Origin: Geothrix rubra
GTDB taxonomy: Bacteria; Acidobacteriota; Holophagae; Holophagales; Holophagaceae
Direction: 5' to 3'
Length of the DNA: 64,000 nt
NCBI RefSeq assembly: GCF_030268065.1
Contig: NZ_BSDD01000007.1
Span: forward strand, 62,001-126,000
Position numbers and translations under genes: made by a program
The notes under the pieces: model-generated
Told to the model about the DNA's origin: nothing
The model's input: the letters and a program-made list of their open reading frames with translations, nothing else
Database searches by the model: none
Shown: positions 26,229 through 35,816 of the stretch, one piece after another
How positions within the stretch are numbered: position 1 is the first letter of the stretch
Layout: each line of letters starts with the position of its first letter

Positions 26229-27599
26229 TCAGGTCCCGGCGCCGCCGCAGCCTTCGATGAACCACCGGCTCTGGGCCCCGGCCTGGGCTTCGAAGAGCGT
26301 GGCGCCCTCCACCAGCGCCAGGCCCGCCTCCCGGGCCCAGTCGGCGAAGATCGTGTCCTCCTTGTAGATCCACTCCACGGCCCAGCGGGCGCTGGGGCGG
26401 GCGGCCTCCAGGAGCTCGGGGAACGGGATCGCATCCTCCGCGGCCATGCCCAGGCTGGTGGCCTGGACGATGCCCACGGGGCCGAAGGCCGCCACCTGTC
26501 GCGGCGCCAGGGGGGCCCGCCGGCCCGCCTGCAGGACCGCCCGGCCAGTGGCCGCCAGCACCGCCACCGTGGTCCGGGCCACGCCCCCCTCGCCGAGCAC
26601 CAGCACCGGCCCCGGGGCCAGGTTGGACAGCGCCTGTCCGAAGGCCTCCGCATCGGTGTTGGCCCCCTGCCAGGGCTGCCCAGGGGCCCGTCGCCACAGC
26701 GTGTTGAGGGGACCGGCAAGGCCCAGGGCCTCCGGCAGCGTCTCCTTCAGGGGAGCCGTGATGCTGAGGCCCAGCACCTCCAGGGCCTCCAGGGCCTCCA
26801 CGGCCTCCTCCGCGTCGGCGCAGGCCAGGGGCAGGTAGAGGAGGTCCTTGAAGGCCCGCTGGAACCGCGCGTTGTGGAAGGCCGGCCCCCTCGAATGCAG
26901 GACGGGCTCTCCCATGACGCCGCAGAGGCCGTGGCCCGGATGGAGCCGGGCGCAGCGCCAGGCCTTCAGGGTGGCCAGGGGCAGCTGCCCCGGCGCCGCC
27001 GGAGTTCCGTCGTCCGGGGCCGCATAGGTGAACGCCCCGCCCCAGGCGGCCTGGAGGGCGCGGCTGGGAATGCCCTTCGGCCCCATGAGGAAGGCGGACA
27101 GCCGCAGCCCGCGGTCCCGGGCCCAGGCCAGGGGGCCCCGCAGGCGGGCATTGTCGGCCAGCCGCCCGGCCCGGCCGACCCACTTCCAGGCGTCGCCCGC
27201 CGGCAGGTCCCGCAGGCGCGCCTCCAGGTCGAAGACACCTTCGCCCACATGCACCGAGCGCAGGACCCGCACATGCGTCAGGGCCGCCTGCAGGTCCGGG
27301 GGCACCGGCAGGTCCCACTCGAGGTCCAGCCACTGGGGCCGCCCCGGCAGGGCCCGCAGGAGGTGGGCCAGGCGCCCGGCCTCGTCCCCGTCCGGCCACC
27401 GGCCCCCTTCGGAGGCGCGCCGGCAGGTCACCAGGCAGCGCCGCTTCAGGGCCGCCACCAGGGCTTCGGGGTCCTCCTCCGGGAAGAGGTCCAGGCGCAC
27501 CTCGGGCAGGGCGTCCTCCGGCAGCCGCTTCGCGCAGGCCAGGGCCTCCGCCCAGGTGGGGTGGCTGAGGGTGACGAGGTGGAAAGGGAGCGGCAGCAT
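26229..27599 (-). CDS. aroDE: bifunctional 3-dehydroquinate dehydratase / shikimate dehydrogenase
   Basis: 456 residues. Residues 1-215 resemble type I dehydroquinase: VRLDLFPEED, VTCRRASEGGRWPD, a His in RSVHVGEG, the presumed Schiff-base Lys in DAWKWVGRAGRLAD and Arg in FLMGPKGIPSRAL with PGQ downstream. Residues 225-456 are shikimate dehydrogenase: GVMGEPVLHSRGPAFHN, the catalytic Lys in SITAPLKETLP, GANTDAEAF and the NADP loop VLVLGEGGVARTTV. Two consecutive steps of the shikimate pathway are thus on one chain, as in plants and a minority of bacteria. It is placed oddly among regulatory and envelope genes, not with other aro genes. Confidence 0.92.
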   Translation of the reverse strand: MLPLPFHLVTLSHPTWAEALACAKRLPEDALPEVRLDLFPEEDPEALVAALKRRCLVTCRRASEGGRWPDGDEAGRLAHLLRALPGRPQWLDLEWDLPVPPDLQAALTHVRVLRSVHVGEGVFDLEARLRDLPAGDAWKWVGRAGRLADNARLRGPLAWARDRGLRLSAFLMGPKGIPSRALQAAWGGAFTYAAPDDGTPAAPGQLPLATLKAWRCARLHPGHGLCGVMGEPVLHSRGPAFHNARFQRAFKDLLYLPLACADAEEAVEALEALEVLGLSITAPLKETLPEALGLAGPLNTLWRRAPGQPWQGANTDAEAFGQALSNLAPGPVLVLGEGGVARTTVAVLAATGRAVLQAGRRAPLAPRQVAAFGPVGIVQATSLGMAAEDAIPFPELLEAARPSARWAVEWIYKEDTIFADWAREAGLALVEGATLFEAQAGAQSRWFIEGCGGAGT

Positions 27600-27603
27600 G
27601 GCG

Positions 27604-28113
27604 TCAGCTGGGCCGGATGGCCCCGGACTGGAAGGGACCCCCGCCCCCCTGTCCCGCCTCCACCCGGGCCTGGAGCCGGCGCGCGGCCTTCCCGCTCAGG
27701 CGGATGAGGCGCCCCTCCCGGCCCAGGCGGAACTCCGCGAACCGGAACGCGGCCCAGGTGCCGGGATCCAGCGCCTTCACGAGGCGCACCTCCGCCCAGG
27801 GGATGGAGGCCGGGCCGCGCCACCAGGCCGCCTGGAACGGGAAGGGCTGCTTGAGGTGGAGGCACCTCCGCCCGAACTTCATGGACATGGGGGTATGGCC
27901 CCGGAGGCCGCCGAAGCGCACCTGCTGCCAGCCCAGGTTCTCCTCGATGGGATCCTGGGGATCCGCCGGGAAGTCAGCGTAGAGGGCGGGAATGCCCATG
28001 AGCCGGCTGGTGAGGGCGTTCAGCAGCGGGAAGAGCACCAGGAACAGGACCAGTCCGATCCAGGGTCCGGCGGATGGCGGCGGAGCGCCCCGGGTGAGCA
28101 GCAGGAAGGCCAT
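27604..28113 (-). CDS. hypothetical membrane-anchored protein
   Basis: 169 residues; ATG 28113 overlaps the mazG stop (ATGA). One or two hydrophobic segments lie in the first 45 residues (PWIGLVLFLVLFPLLNALTS). The rest is a soluble, basic domain with many Trp/Arg and no recognisable motif (segment FPFQAAWWRGPASIPWAEVR). It lies between mazG and aroDE in a tightly packed operon. No function can be assigned. Confidence 0.7.
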   Translation of the reverse strand: MAFLLLTRGAPPPSAGPWIGLVLFLVLFPLLNALTSRLMGIPALYADFPADPQDPIEENLGWQQVRFGGLRGHTPMSMKFGRRCLHLKQPFPFQAAWWRGPASIPWAEVRLVKALDPGTWAAFRFAEFRLGREGRLIRLSGKAARRLQARVEAGQGGGGPFQSGAIRPS

Positions 28114-28901
28114 CAGGGCGCCCCTTTCTTCTTCGCCGCCTGCCAGGCGGCTTCCATCTGGTCGAGGTCGCGCGCCTCCCAGCCGCCGGCGGCCCGGGCG
28201 TCGTCCTCCACGTGCGCGAAGCGGGCGCGGAACCGCAGCATCTGCCGCCGCAGGGCGACGTCCGGATCCACGCCCTTCTTGCGGGCCCACTGCATGAGGC
28301 TGAACAGCACGTCGCCGAACTCCTCCTCCACCCGGATGGGGTCGGATTCCGCCTGCAGCTCGGCCACCTCCTCCTTCACCTTGTCGAGCACGCCCTCCAG
28401 ATCGGGCCACTCGAAGCCCACCTTGGCGCAGCGGCGGCCGATCTCCAGGGCCTCCTCCAGGGGGGAGAGCGAGGCGGGGATGCCCTCCAGCAGGCGCGGT
28501 TCCTCCCCGTGGAGGCCCTTCTCCTCCCGCTTGATGGCGGCCCAGTTCGTGAGCACCTCCTCGGCGCCCGCCACCGCCACCTCCGCGAAGACATGGGGGT
28601 GGCGGCGCACCAGTTTCGCCACGATGCCGGCCTCTACGTCGTGGAGGTCCCAGGCGCCCCGGTCCGCCGCCAGCTGGGCGTGGAAGGCGATCTGCAGCCA
28701 GAGGTCGCCCAGCTCCTCGCAGAGGTGGGCCTCCCGGCCCGCGTCTCCCGGCACGTGGGCCGCCAGCGCGTCCAGCACTTCCGCGGCCTCCTCGCGCAGG
28801 TAGCGGGCCAGGCTCTGGTGGTCCTGCTTCAGGTCCCAGGGGCAGCCCGTCTCCGGCTTGCGGAGCGCGGCCATCACGGCGCGGAGGGTGGTCGGCTTCA
28901 T
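28113..28901 (-). CDS. mazG: nucleoside triphosphate pyrophosphohydrolase MazG
   Basis: 262 residues, two MazG repeats. The first has CPWDLKQDHQSLARYLREEA with EEAAEVLDAL and HLCEELGDLWLQIAFHAQLA. The second has KVKEEVAELQAE and EEFGDVLFSLMQWARKKG. Both metal-binding ExxE...ExxD sets are present. It hydrolyses non-canonical and regulatory NTPs to NMP and PPi. Start and stop overlap both neighbours by ATGA, so it is translationally coupled in the operon. Confidence 0.95.
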   Translation of the reverse strand: MKPTTLRAVMAALRKPETGCPWDLKQDHQSLARYLREEAAEVLDALAAHVPGDAGREAHLCEELGDLWLQIAFHAQLAADRGAWDLHDVEAGIVAKLVRRHPHVFAEVAVAGAEEVLTNWAAIKREEKGLHGEEPRLLEGIPASLSPLEEALEIGRRCAKVGFEWPDLEGVLDKVKEEVAELQAESDPIRVEEEFGDVLFSLMQWARKKGVDPDVALRRQMLRFRARFAHVEDDARAAGGWEARDLDQMEAAWQAAKKKGAP

Positions 28902-30844
28902 GCCTCCAGGGTACCGCGAAGCGCTTCCAGGATGGCCTTCGCCAGCTCCGTGAGCGAGGGGTCCCGGGCGCCCATGACGAGGATGAGATCGCCGGGCCTG
29001 GCTTCGGCCGCCAGGCGGGCCACCAGCCCCTCCCGCGTCGGCGCCACCTCGGCGGCCACGCCCCGGGCCACGAGGTCGGCCACCACGTCGGCGCTGCTGA
29101 TGTCCCGGGTGACGGTGCCGCCCGCGTAGAAGACCTTCAGGAACCAGAGCCGGTCCCGCGGAGCCAGCTCGGCGGTGAAGGCGTCCACGAAGTCGGCCCG
29201 GAGGAACTTCAGCGGCCCGAAGCCGTGGGGCTGGAAGACCGCCAGCACCCGGCCGTCCGCGGCCGTGCGGAGGTGCGCCGTCCGCAGCGAGGCCGCCACC
29301 TTGGCGGGGTTGTGGCCGAAGTCGTCCACCACGGTGATGCCGCCCCGGGTGCCCAGTACCTGGAAGCGCCGGGCCACGCCCCGGAACCCGGCCAGGGGCG
29401 CCGCCATGGCCGCCAGGGGCACGCCCAGGGCCCGGCAGGCGGCGATCGCCGCCAGGGCGTTCTCCACGTTGTGGCGCCCGGGAACCGCCAGGCGGAACGG
29501 GACCCCGCCCACCCGGAAGGAGGAGCCCTCGGGATCGAGGACCAGGTCCTCCGCCCGCAGGGAGGCCTCCGGGCCGAGGCCCACGACCTCGGCGCCACCC
29601 GCGAACGCCCGCAGGTTCTCGGCCTCGCCCACCACGCAGGCCTCGCGGATCTGGGCGCGGAAGGCGCGGAACAGCTCCGCCACCACCTCCACGTCCTTGT
29701 GGTCCTTCTGCAGGTTGAGGAGGACGCCCACGGCCGGGTGGTAGCGCACCACGGACCCGTCGCTCTCGTCGGCCTCGATCACCAGCAGGTCCGAGCCCCC
29801 GGCCCAGGCATTGCCCCAGAGGCCCTCCGCCTGCAGGGAGGCCAGCTCGCCGCCGGTGATGACCGAGGGGTCGCGTCCCGCGCCGCGCAGGATCTCGAAG
29901 GCCATGGCCACGGTGCTGGACTTGCCGCTGGTGCCCGTGATGGCCACCGTGCGGTGCCGCGCCACCAGGTGGGCCAGCAGCTCCGACCGGTGCAGCACGG
30001 GCACGCCCCGACGGCGGGCCTCGGCCACGTCCGGCACCTCCACTTCCACCGCCGTGGACACCACCAGCCCCGCACAGTCGCCCGCCAGGCCCGAGCCGTC
30101 CTGGAGGTGGAGCGCCACGCCCAGGGCCTCCAGCTGCCGCCGCGCCTCCGGGCGCTGGCCCCGGTCGAAGCTGCGGTCGCTCCCGCTGGCCCGGCCGCCC
30201 TTCATGGCCACGAACTGGGCCAGGGCGCTCATGCCGCTGCCCGCCACTCCGGCGAAGTGGAGACGACCCAGGCCGAGGCCCGCCCCCAGCGGTTCGGCGG
30301 CGATGAGCACCGGATCGCCCTCGGCCACGCGATCGAAGAGCGCCGCCACGTCGGCGTTGGCGAGCCGCACGCAGCCGTGGGAGCGCGGCCGGCCCAGGTC
30401 CCGCTCCCGGTTCGTGCCGTGCAGGTAGATGAACCGGGCGAGGGAGTCCCGCCCGGAGCCCCGGTTCCAGCCCTCCTCCAGGCCGTCGAGGGTGAGCACG
30501 CGGGTGAGGATGAGGTCGTCCTCCCGGTCCTCGCCCCGCCAGACCTCGCCCGTGGCCACGCGGCTGCGGAAGACGGTGCCGGGCGCCGCGCCCGCGCCGA
30601 TGCGGTCGTGGATCCGGTGCCAGCCCGTGGGCGTGCGGAAGGAATTCTCCTCGCAGCCCAGGCCGTTCTGGGCCGTGGACACCCCCGCCTCGAAGGCCAG
30701 GCGCCCGTCCTCCAGCAGGCCCAGCCGCTGCCGCGCCGGATCCACCACCAGCACCCTGCCCCGCGGATCCAGGTCGGGCGCGCCGGGACGGACGAGGCCC
30801 GCCAGCAGGAGGGCACGGTAGCGGGCGGCGAGGACGGGGTCCAC
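28898..30844 (-). CDS. L,D-transpeptidase (YkuD) domain fused to a MurC-like Mur ligase
   Basis: 648 residues from GTG 30844, five bases after the aconitase stop. Residues about 20-190 are YkuD-like, with catalytic motif HGTNRERDLGRPRSHGCVRL (His, Ser-His-Gly-Cys and Arg all present). From about residue 200 a Mur ligase follows: LHFAGVAGSGMSALAQF, ATP loop TGTSGKSSTVAMA, VIEADESDGSVVRYHP, GRHNVENALAAIAA, VVDDFGHNPAKVAASL and FQPHGFGPLKFLR. It is closest to MurC/Mpl. There is no signal peptide or membrane helix, so both halves appear cytoplasmic, which is unexpected for a YkuD enzyme. A role in recycling murein peptides is conceivable (L,D-carboxypeptidase plus ligase), but untested. Confidence 0.9.
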   Translation of the reverse strand: MDPVLAARYRALLLAGLVRPGAPDLDPRGRVLVVDPARQRLGLLEDGRLAFEAGVSTAQNGLGCEENSFRTPTGWHRIHDRIGAGAAPGTVFRSRVATGEVWRGEDREDDLILTRVLTLDGLEEGWNRGSGRDSLARFIYLHGTNRERDLGRPRSHGCVRLANADVAALFDRVAEGDPVLIAAEPLGAGLGLGRLHFAGVAGSGMSALAQFVAMKGGRASGSDRSFDRGQRPEARRQLEALGVALHLQDGSGLAGDCAGLVVSTAVEVEVPDVAEARRRGVPVLHRSELLAHLVARHRTVAITGTSGKSSTVAMAFEILRGAGRDPSVITGGELASLQAEGLWGNAWAGGSDLLVIEADESDGSVVRYHPAVGVLLNLQKDHKDVEVVAELFRAFRAQIREACVVGEAENLRAFAGGAEVVGLGPEASLRAEDLVLDPEGSSFRVGGVPFRLAVPGRHNVENALAAIAACRALGVPLAAMAAPLAGFRGVARRFQVLGTRGGITVVDDFGHNPAKVAASLRTAHLRTAADGRVLAVFQPHGFGPLKFLRADFVDAFTAELAPRDRLWFLKVFYAGGTVTRDISSADVVADLVARGVAAEVAPTREGLVARLAAEARPGDLILVMGARDPSLTELAKAILEALRGTLEA

Positions 30845-30846
30845 CG

Positions 30847-32793
30847 TCAGGCCCCCACGATCCGCCCCGCCAGGGCGCTGGCGGCGACGGTGGCGGGGCT
30901 GGCCAGCCACACCTGCCCGGGGCCGCTGCGGCCGGGGAAGTTCCGGTTGATGGCGCTCACCGTCACCTGGTCAGGCCGGGTGGAGACGCCGGGGCCCGCA
31001 TTGATGCAGGCGCCGCAGGAGCTGCCCAGCACCACGGCCCCCACGGCCTCGAAGGCCGCGATCCAGCCCTGCGCCGCGGCGTGCCGGCGCACGTCCTCGC
31101 TGCCGCACTGCACGTAGAAGGCCACGCCCTCGGGAACCCGCTGGCCGCGGGCCGCCGCCTCCTTCACCACCTCGTAGGCCCGGCGCAGGTCCTCCCGCTT
31201 GCCACCGGTGCAGCTGCCCAGGTAGGCGATGTCGATGCGCACGGCCTCTCCCAGGTCAGCCAGGGCCACGCCGTTCCCGGGATCGCCGGGGCGGGCCAGC
31301 ATCGGCCCCAGGGCCCGACAGTCCACGTCGAGGGTGTGGGCGTACTCGGCCCCGTCGTCGCCGCGCATCCAGGGTTCCAGGGCGATCTCCACGCCCCGGC
31401 GCTCGCGGATGAAGCGCACCGTCTCCGCGTCGGGCGCCACCAGGCCCGTGAAGCCGCCGATCTCCGCGGCCATGTTCGTGAGGGTGGCCCGTTCGTCCGT
31501 GTCCAGGTCCGCCAGGGCCTCGCCCTGGTACTCCACCACGTGGGCGAGGGCGCCGCCCTCCCGGATGAGGGGCTGGGCGAGGAGGTGCAGCACCAGGTCC
31601 TTGGCGGAGACGCCGGGACGCAGGCGGCCGTTCAGGCGCACCCGCAGCGTGGGCGGCACGGTGACGCGGACGTCGCCGGTCACCCAGGCGGCGGCGATGT
31701 CCGTGGTGCCCACGCCGAAGGCCAGGCAGCCCAGGGCCCCGGCATGGGGCGTGTGGGAATCCGTGCCCACCACCAGCTGGCCCGGCAGGACGTACCGCTC
31801 CGCCATCACCGCATGGCAGATGCCCTCGCTGCCCGAGCCGTCCGGCAATTCCCCGTGCAGGCGGATGCCGTGGCGGGCGCAGAAGGCCTCCTGGGCCGGT
31901 TTCAGGCGCTGGGCCACGTCCAGCAGGCCCTGGGCCCGGTGCTCCGCCCGCATGCTGTGGTGCAGGAAGGTGAGGTGGTCGCGGAAGGCCAGGATGGTGC
32001 CGGGATCCCGCAGCGCCACCTCCGGGCCCAGGGCCTTCTCGAGGAAGCTGGCGGCCATGGGCGTCACGTAGTCGTGGGAGAACCGCCAGTCCGCCTTCAC
32101 GAACAGGCCGTCGCCGGGCGCCACCGCGGGCAACCCCGAGCGGCCGGCCGCCGCGTCCACCACGGCATGCCGGGCCAGCAGCTTCTCCGCGTAGGTCATG
32201 GGCCGCGGCCCGGGGTCCGGCAGCGGTGGCTGCTCCTCGCCCCGCAGGCGGGCGGCGTTGTAGGCGAAGAGGCCGCCGTGGCGCACGAGGCCGGCCGTGA
32301 TGGGATCCAGGCCGTCCGTGAACTCGGCCAGGGGGATGGCCTCGCCGGCGCGGATCCGGGCCACCAGGCCAAGGTCGGTGCTCGTGAGCAGGCCCAGGTT
32401 CTGGCAGTTCTGGCGGTAGATCCGCTCGAAGCTCTCGGCGATCACCAGCCGGAGGCCCGCGCACCACTCGGCGTACGGACTCGCCTCGCGGCTGCTGCCC
32501 TTGCCGCGCCGCTTCCCCGCCACGCTCACGGCGAAGCCGCCGGCCTTCACGGAGCCCGCCTTCACGGGAAAGCGCTCGCCGCACTTCAGGCCCAGGTATG
32601 GGAACTCGCCCAGGGTCTCGTCGTAGTGGTAGCAGATCCAGGCCGGCGTGATCTCGTCGGTGCTGACCTGGTCCCGCAGGGGCAGCGCCTCCGGCAGCGC
32701 CAGGTCCCCGCCCTCCAGCTGGCGGCGCACCTTGTCCGGGTCCTCGGAGAGGAACAGCACGCGTCCAGGGAAGGCGATCCGGTCCGGCAGCAT
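30847..32793 (-). CDS. aconitase/isopropylmalate-isomerase family protein with N-terminal swivel domain
   Basis: 648 residues. The small swivel (LeuD-like) domain comes first (STDEITPAWICYHYDETLG, RRGKGSSREASPYAEWCAGL). It is followed by the Fe-S catalytic region: GICHAVMAERYVLPGQLVVG, GTDSHTPHAGALGCLAFG, the cluster cysteines in YLGSCTGGKRED and GSSCGACINAGPG, and NRNFPGRSGPGQVWLASPAT at the C-terminus. All three Fe-S cysteines are present. The 4-1-2-3 order resembles AcnB without its HEAT-like domain. The substrate (aconitate, isopropylmalate, homoaconitate or another) cannot be read from the sequence. It is the first gene of the nine-gene operon. Confidence 0.85.
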   Translation of the reverse strand: MLPDRIAFPGRVLFLSEDPDKVRRQLEGGDLALPEALPLRDQVSTDEITPAWICYHYDETLGEFPYLGLKCGERFPVKAGSVKAGGFAVSVAGKRRGKGSSREASPYAEWCAGLRLVIAESFERIYRQNCQNLGLLTSTDLGLVARIRAGEAIPLAEFTDGLDPITAGLVRHGGLFAYNAARLRGEEQPPLPDPGPRPMTYAEKLLARHAVVDAAAGRSGLPAVAPGDGLFVKADWRFSHDYVTPMAASFLEKALGPEVALRDPGTILAFRDHLTFLHHSMRAEHRAQGLLDVAQRLKPAQEAFCARHGIRLHGELPDGSGSEGICHAVMAERYVLPGQLVVGTDSHTPHAGALGCLAFGVGTTDIAAAWVTGDVRVTVPPTLRVRLNGRLRPGVSAKDLVLHLLAQPLIREGGALAHVVEYQGEALADLDTDERATLTNMAAEIGGFTGLVAPDAETVRFIRERRGVEIALEPWMRGDDGAEYAHTLDVDCRALGPMLARPGDPGNGVALADLGEAVRIDIAYLGSCTGGKREDLRRAYEVVKEAAARGQRVPEGVAFYVQCGSEDVRRHAAAQGWIAAFEAVGAVVLGSSCGACINAGPGVSTRPDQVTVSAINRNFPGRSGPGQVWLASPATVAASALAGRIVGA

Positions 32794-32842
32794 CCTTCCA
32801 GGATACGGTCCCGGCCGAGGTTCAGATCACCCCAAGGAGAGG

Positions 32843-32968
32843 CCAAGGATCTCCACGAAGGACACGAAGGGCAAAACAAGAGCACGAAGGCTTGTTGGAT
32901 CAACCCTGTACGCCTTCGTACTCTTCGTGCGCCCGAAGGGCGTCTTCGTGCCCTTCGTGGAGAACTTT
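32843..32968. repeat. CACGAAGG-type intergenic repeat cluster
   Basis: Several copies of CACGAAGGACACGAAGG and its complement (CCTTCGTG, CTTCGTGC) are arranged as an inverted array between aspA and the aconitase gene. A related cluster lies at 48814-48897. No open reading frame of note is present in this 190-bp gap. Confidence 0.75.
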
Positions 32969-32985
32969 CTCCTGGAGGCCCGGCC

Positions 32986-34410
<1,425 letters not shown>

Positions 34411-34495
34411 GGGGGGACTCCGTGGCGCCGGCCCGCGTCGGGCTCCGCGCGGCCTCCAGTCTTGCAGAAGTCCCCGGGATCGCGTGTGGCCCGGG

Positions 34496-35755
34496 TCACG
34501 ACCGCCGGGGTTTCCCGGCCTTCGGAGCCGCCTGGGCCTGCACCTTCCGCAGGGGCTCCCCCAGGGCCTCCGCCGCCCGCCGGGCGTCCTCGAACTCCGG
34601 CTGGACCACCGTGGCCCCGGGCCAGCGGCCCTCCTTCACGGCCACGGGCTGGCCCTGGACATCCGCTGTCGAGAAGGACCGCTCGGCCTCGAGGCGCTGC
34701 AGGGGCCACCAGCGCAGGCCGAGGGTGGGAAGCTCGGCCGTCAGGACCGCCGTCACGGCCTCCAGGCGGGGCCCGGGCAGCACGGCGCCCAGCACCCAGC
34801 CGCTGCGGCCCTTCTTGAAGGTGGCCGGGACCACCCACACGTCCAGGGCCCCCGCCTCCAGGGCCCGGGCCTGGGCGTGGGCCACCTGCTGGGGCGTGGC
34901 GTCGTCCAGGTTGGTCTCCAGCTGCACCAGGTCCGGCGCCGCCTCGGGGATCCGGCCCAGCACGAAGCGGCAGGCGGCGGGCGTATGGGGGAAGTCGTAG
35001 CTGCCCGTGGCGAAGACGGAACGGGCGGGGATGAACCGGGCCGGGGCGTGCCGGACCGTGGCCAGCTGGGCCGCGAGGGCGGCCCCGGTGGGCGTCGTCA
35101 GCTCCTTGTCCACGGGGGCCACGCCGGGCGTGAGCTCGAAGCCGTCCAGCAGGTTCAGGGCGGCGGGGGCGGGGATGGGGAACATCCCGTGGGCCATGCG
35201 CGTGTGGCCCTTCCCCACGGCCACGGGGCCCACCCAGACCTCGGGCTCCCCCAGGAGCACCCAGCCTGCGGCGGCCAGCACCACGTCGGCGATGGAGTCC
35301 TGCAGCCCCACCTCGTGGAAGTGGACCTCCGCCAGGGGGATGCCGTGCACCCGGGCCTCGGCCTGCCCCAGCTTCTCGAAGGCGCCCCGGGCCGTCGCCC
35401 CGATGCGGGCCGGCAGGTGCGTCTGGAGGAGGGCGTCCACCTCCCGCCAGGTGAAGCCGTGGACGTGGCCCTGGGGCCGGGCCGTGCGGCGGCGGACGAG
35501 GCGGCGCGCCCCGGGGGCCGGGAGCTCCAGGTGGGGCGTGCCGCCGCGGTCCACCTCGCCGTGGATGAGCACGCTGGCCCGGGTGGCCTGCAGGCCGCAA
35601 CGCATCACCGATTCCACCCGCAGGTCCAGTTCGGGGAACGGGAGCTGGCGCAGGATGGCTCGTAGCTCCGCCTCCGGCACGCCGAGGCCCAGGAAGCCCC
35701 CGATCCAGATGTCGCCGGAGAGGCCGCTGAAGGGATCCACCCAGAGGTGCGTCAC
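34496..35755 (-). CDS. larC: LarC, nickel-pincer cofactor biosynthesis protein
   Basis: 419 residues, one uninterrupted frame. N-terminus LWVDPFSGLSGDIWIGGFL, then HVHGFTWREVDALL, the LAEVHFHEVGLQDSIADVV motif and the C-terminal ETNLDDATPQQVAHA segment with FKKGRSGWVLGAV. LarC inserts nickel into the pyridinium bis-thiocarboxylate cofactor used by lactate racemase and relatives. In Lactobacillus it needs a ribosomal frameshift (LarC1/C2); here it does not. larB, larE and larA are not in the window. The DUF1292 neighbour upstream is separated by a hairpin. Confidence 0.92.
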   Translation of the reverse strand: MTHLWVDPFSGLSGDIWIGGFLGLGVPEAELRAILRQLPFPELDLRVESVMRCGLQATRASVLIHGEVDRGGTPHLELPAPGARRLVRRRTARPQGHVHGFTWREVDALLQTHLPARIGATARGAFEKLGQAEARVHGIPLAEVHFHEVGLQDSIADVVLAAAGWVLLGEPEVWVGPVAVGKGHTRMAHGMFPIPAPAALNLLDGFELTPGVAPVDKELTTPTGAALAAQLATVRHAPARFIPARSVFATGSYDFPHTPAACRFVLGRIPEAAPDLVQLETNLDDATPQQVAHAQARALEAGALDVWVVPATFKKGRSGWVLGAVLPGPRLEAVTAVLTAELPTLGLRWWPLQRLEAERSFSTADVQGQPVAVKEGRWPGATVVQPEFEDARRAAEALGEPLRKVQAQAAPKAGKPRRS

Positions 35756-35772
35756 AGGAACTCCTGGAATGC

Positions 35773-35797
35773 GGAGGCCCCCGCGAAGGGGGCCTCC
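35773..35797 (-). terminator. hairpin between the DUF1292 gene and larC
   Basis: Ten-base-pair stem GGAGGCCCCC / GGGGGCCTCC with a GCGAA loop, about 20 bases after the DUF1292 stop on the minus strand. There is no U-tract, so it may be a partial terminator or RNA stability element. Confidence 0.5.
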
Positions 35798-35816
35798 AGG
35801 ATGCCCGGAATCAGGG

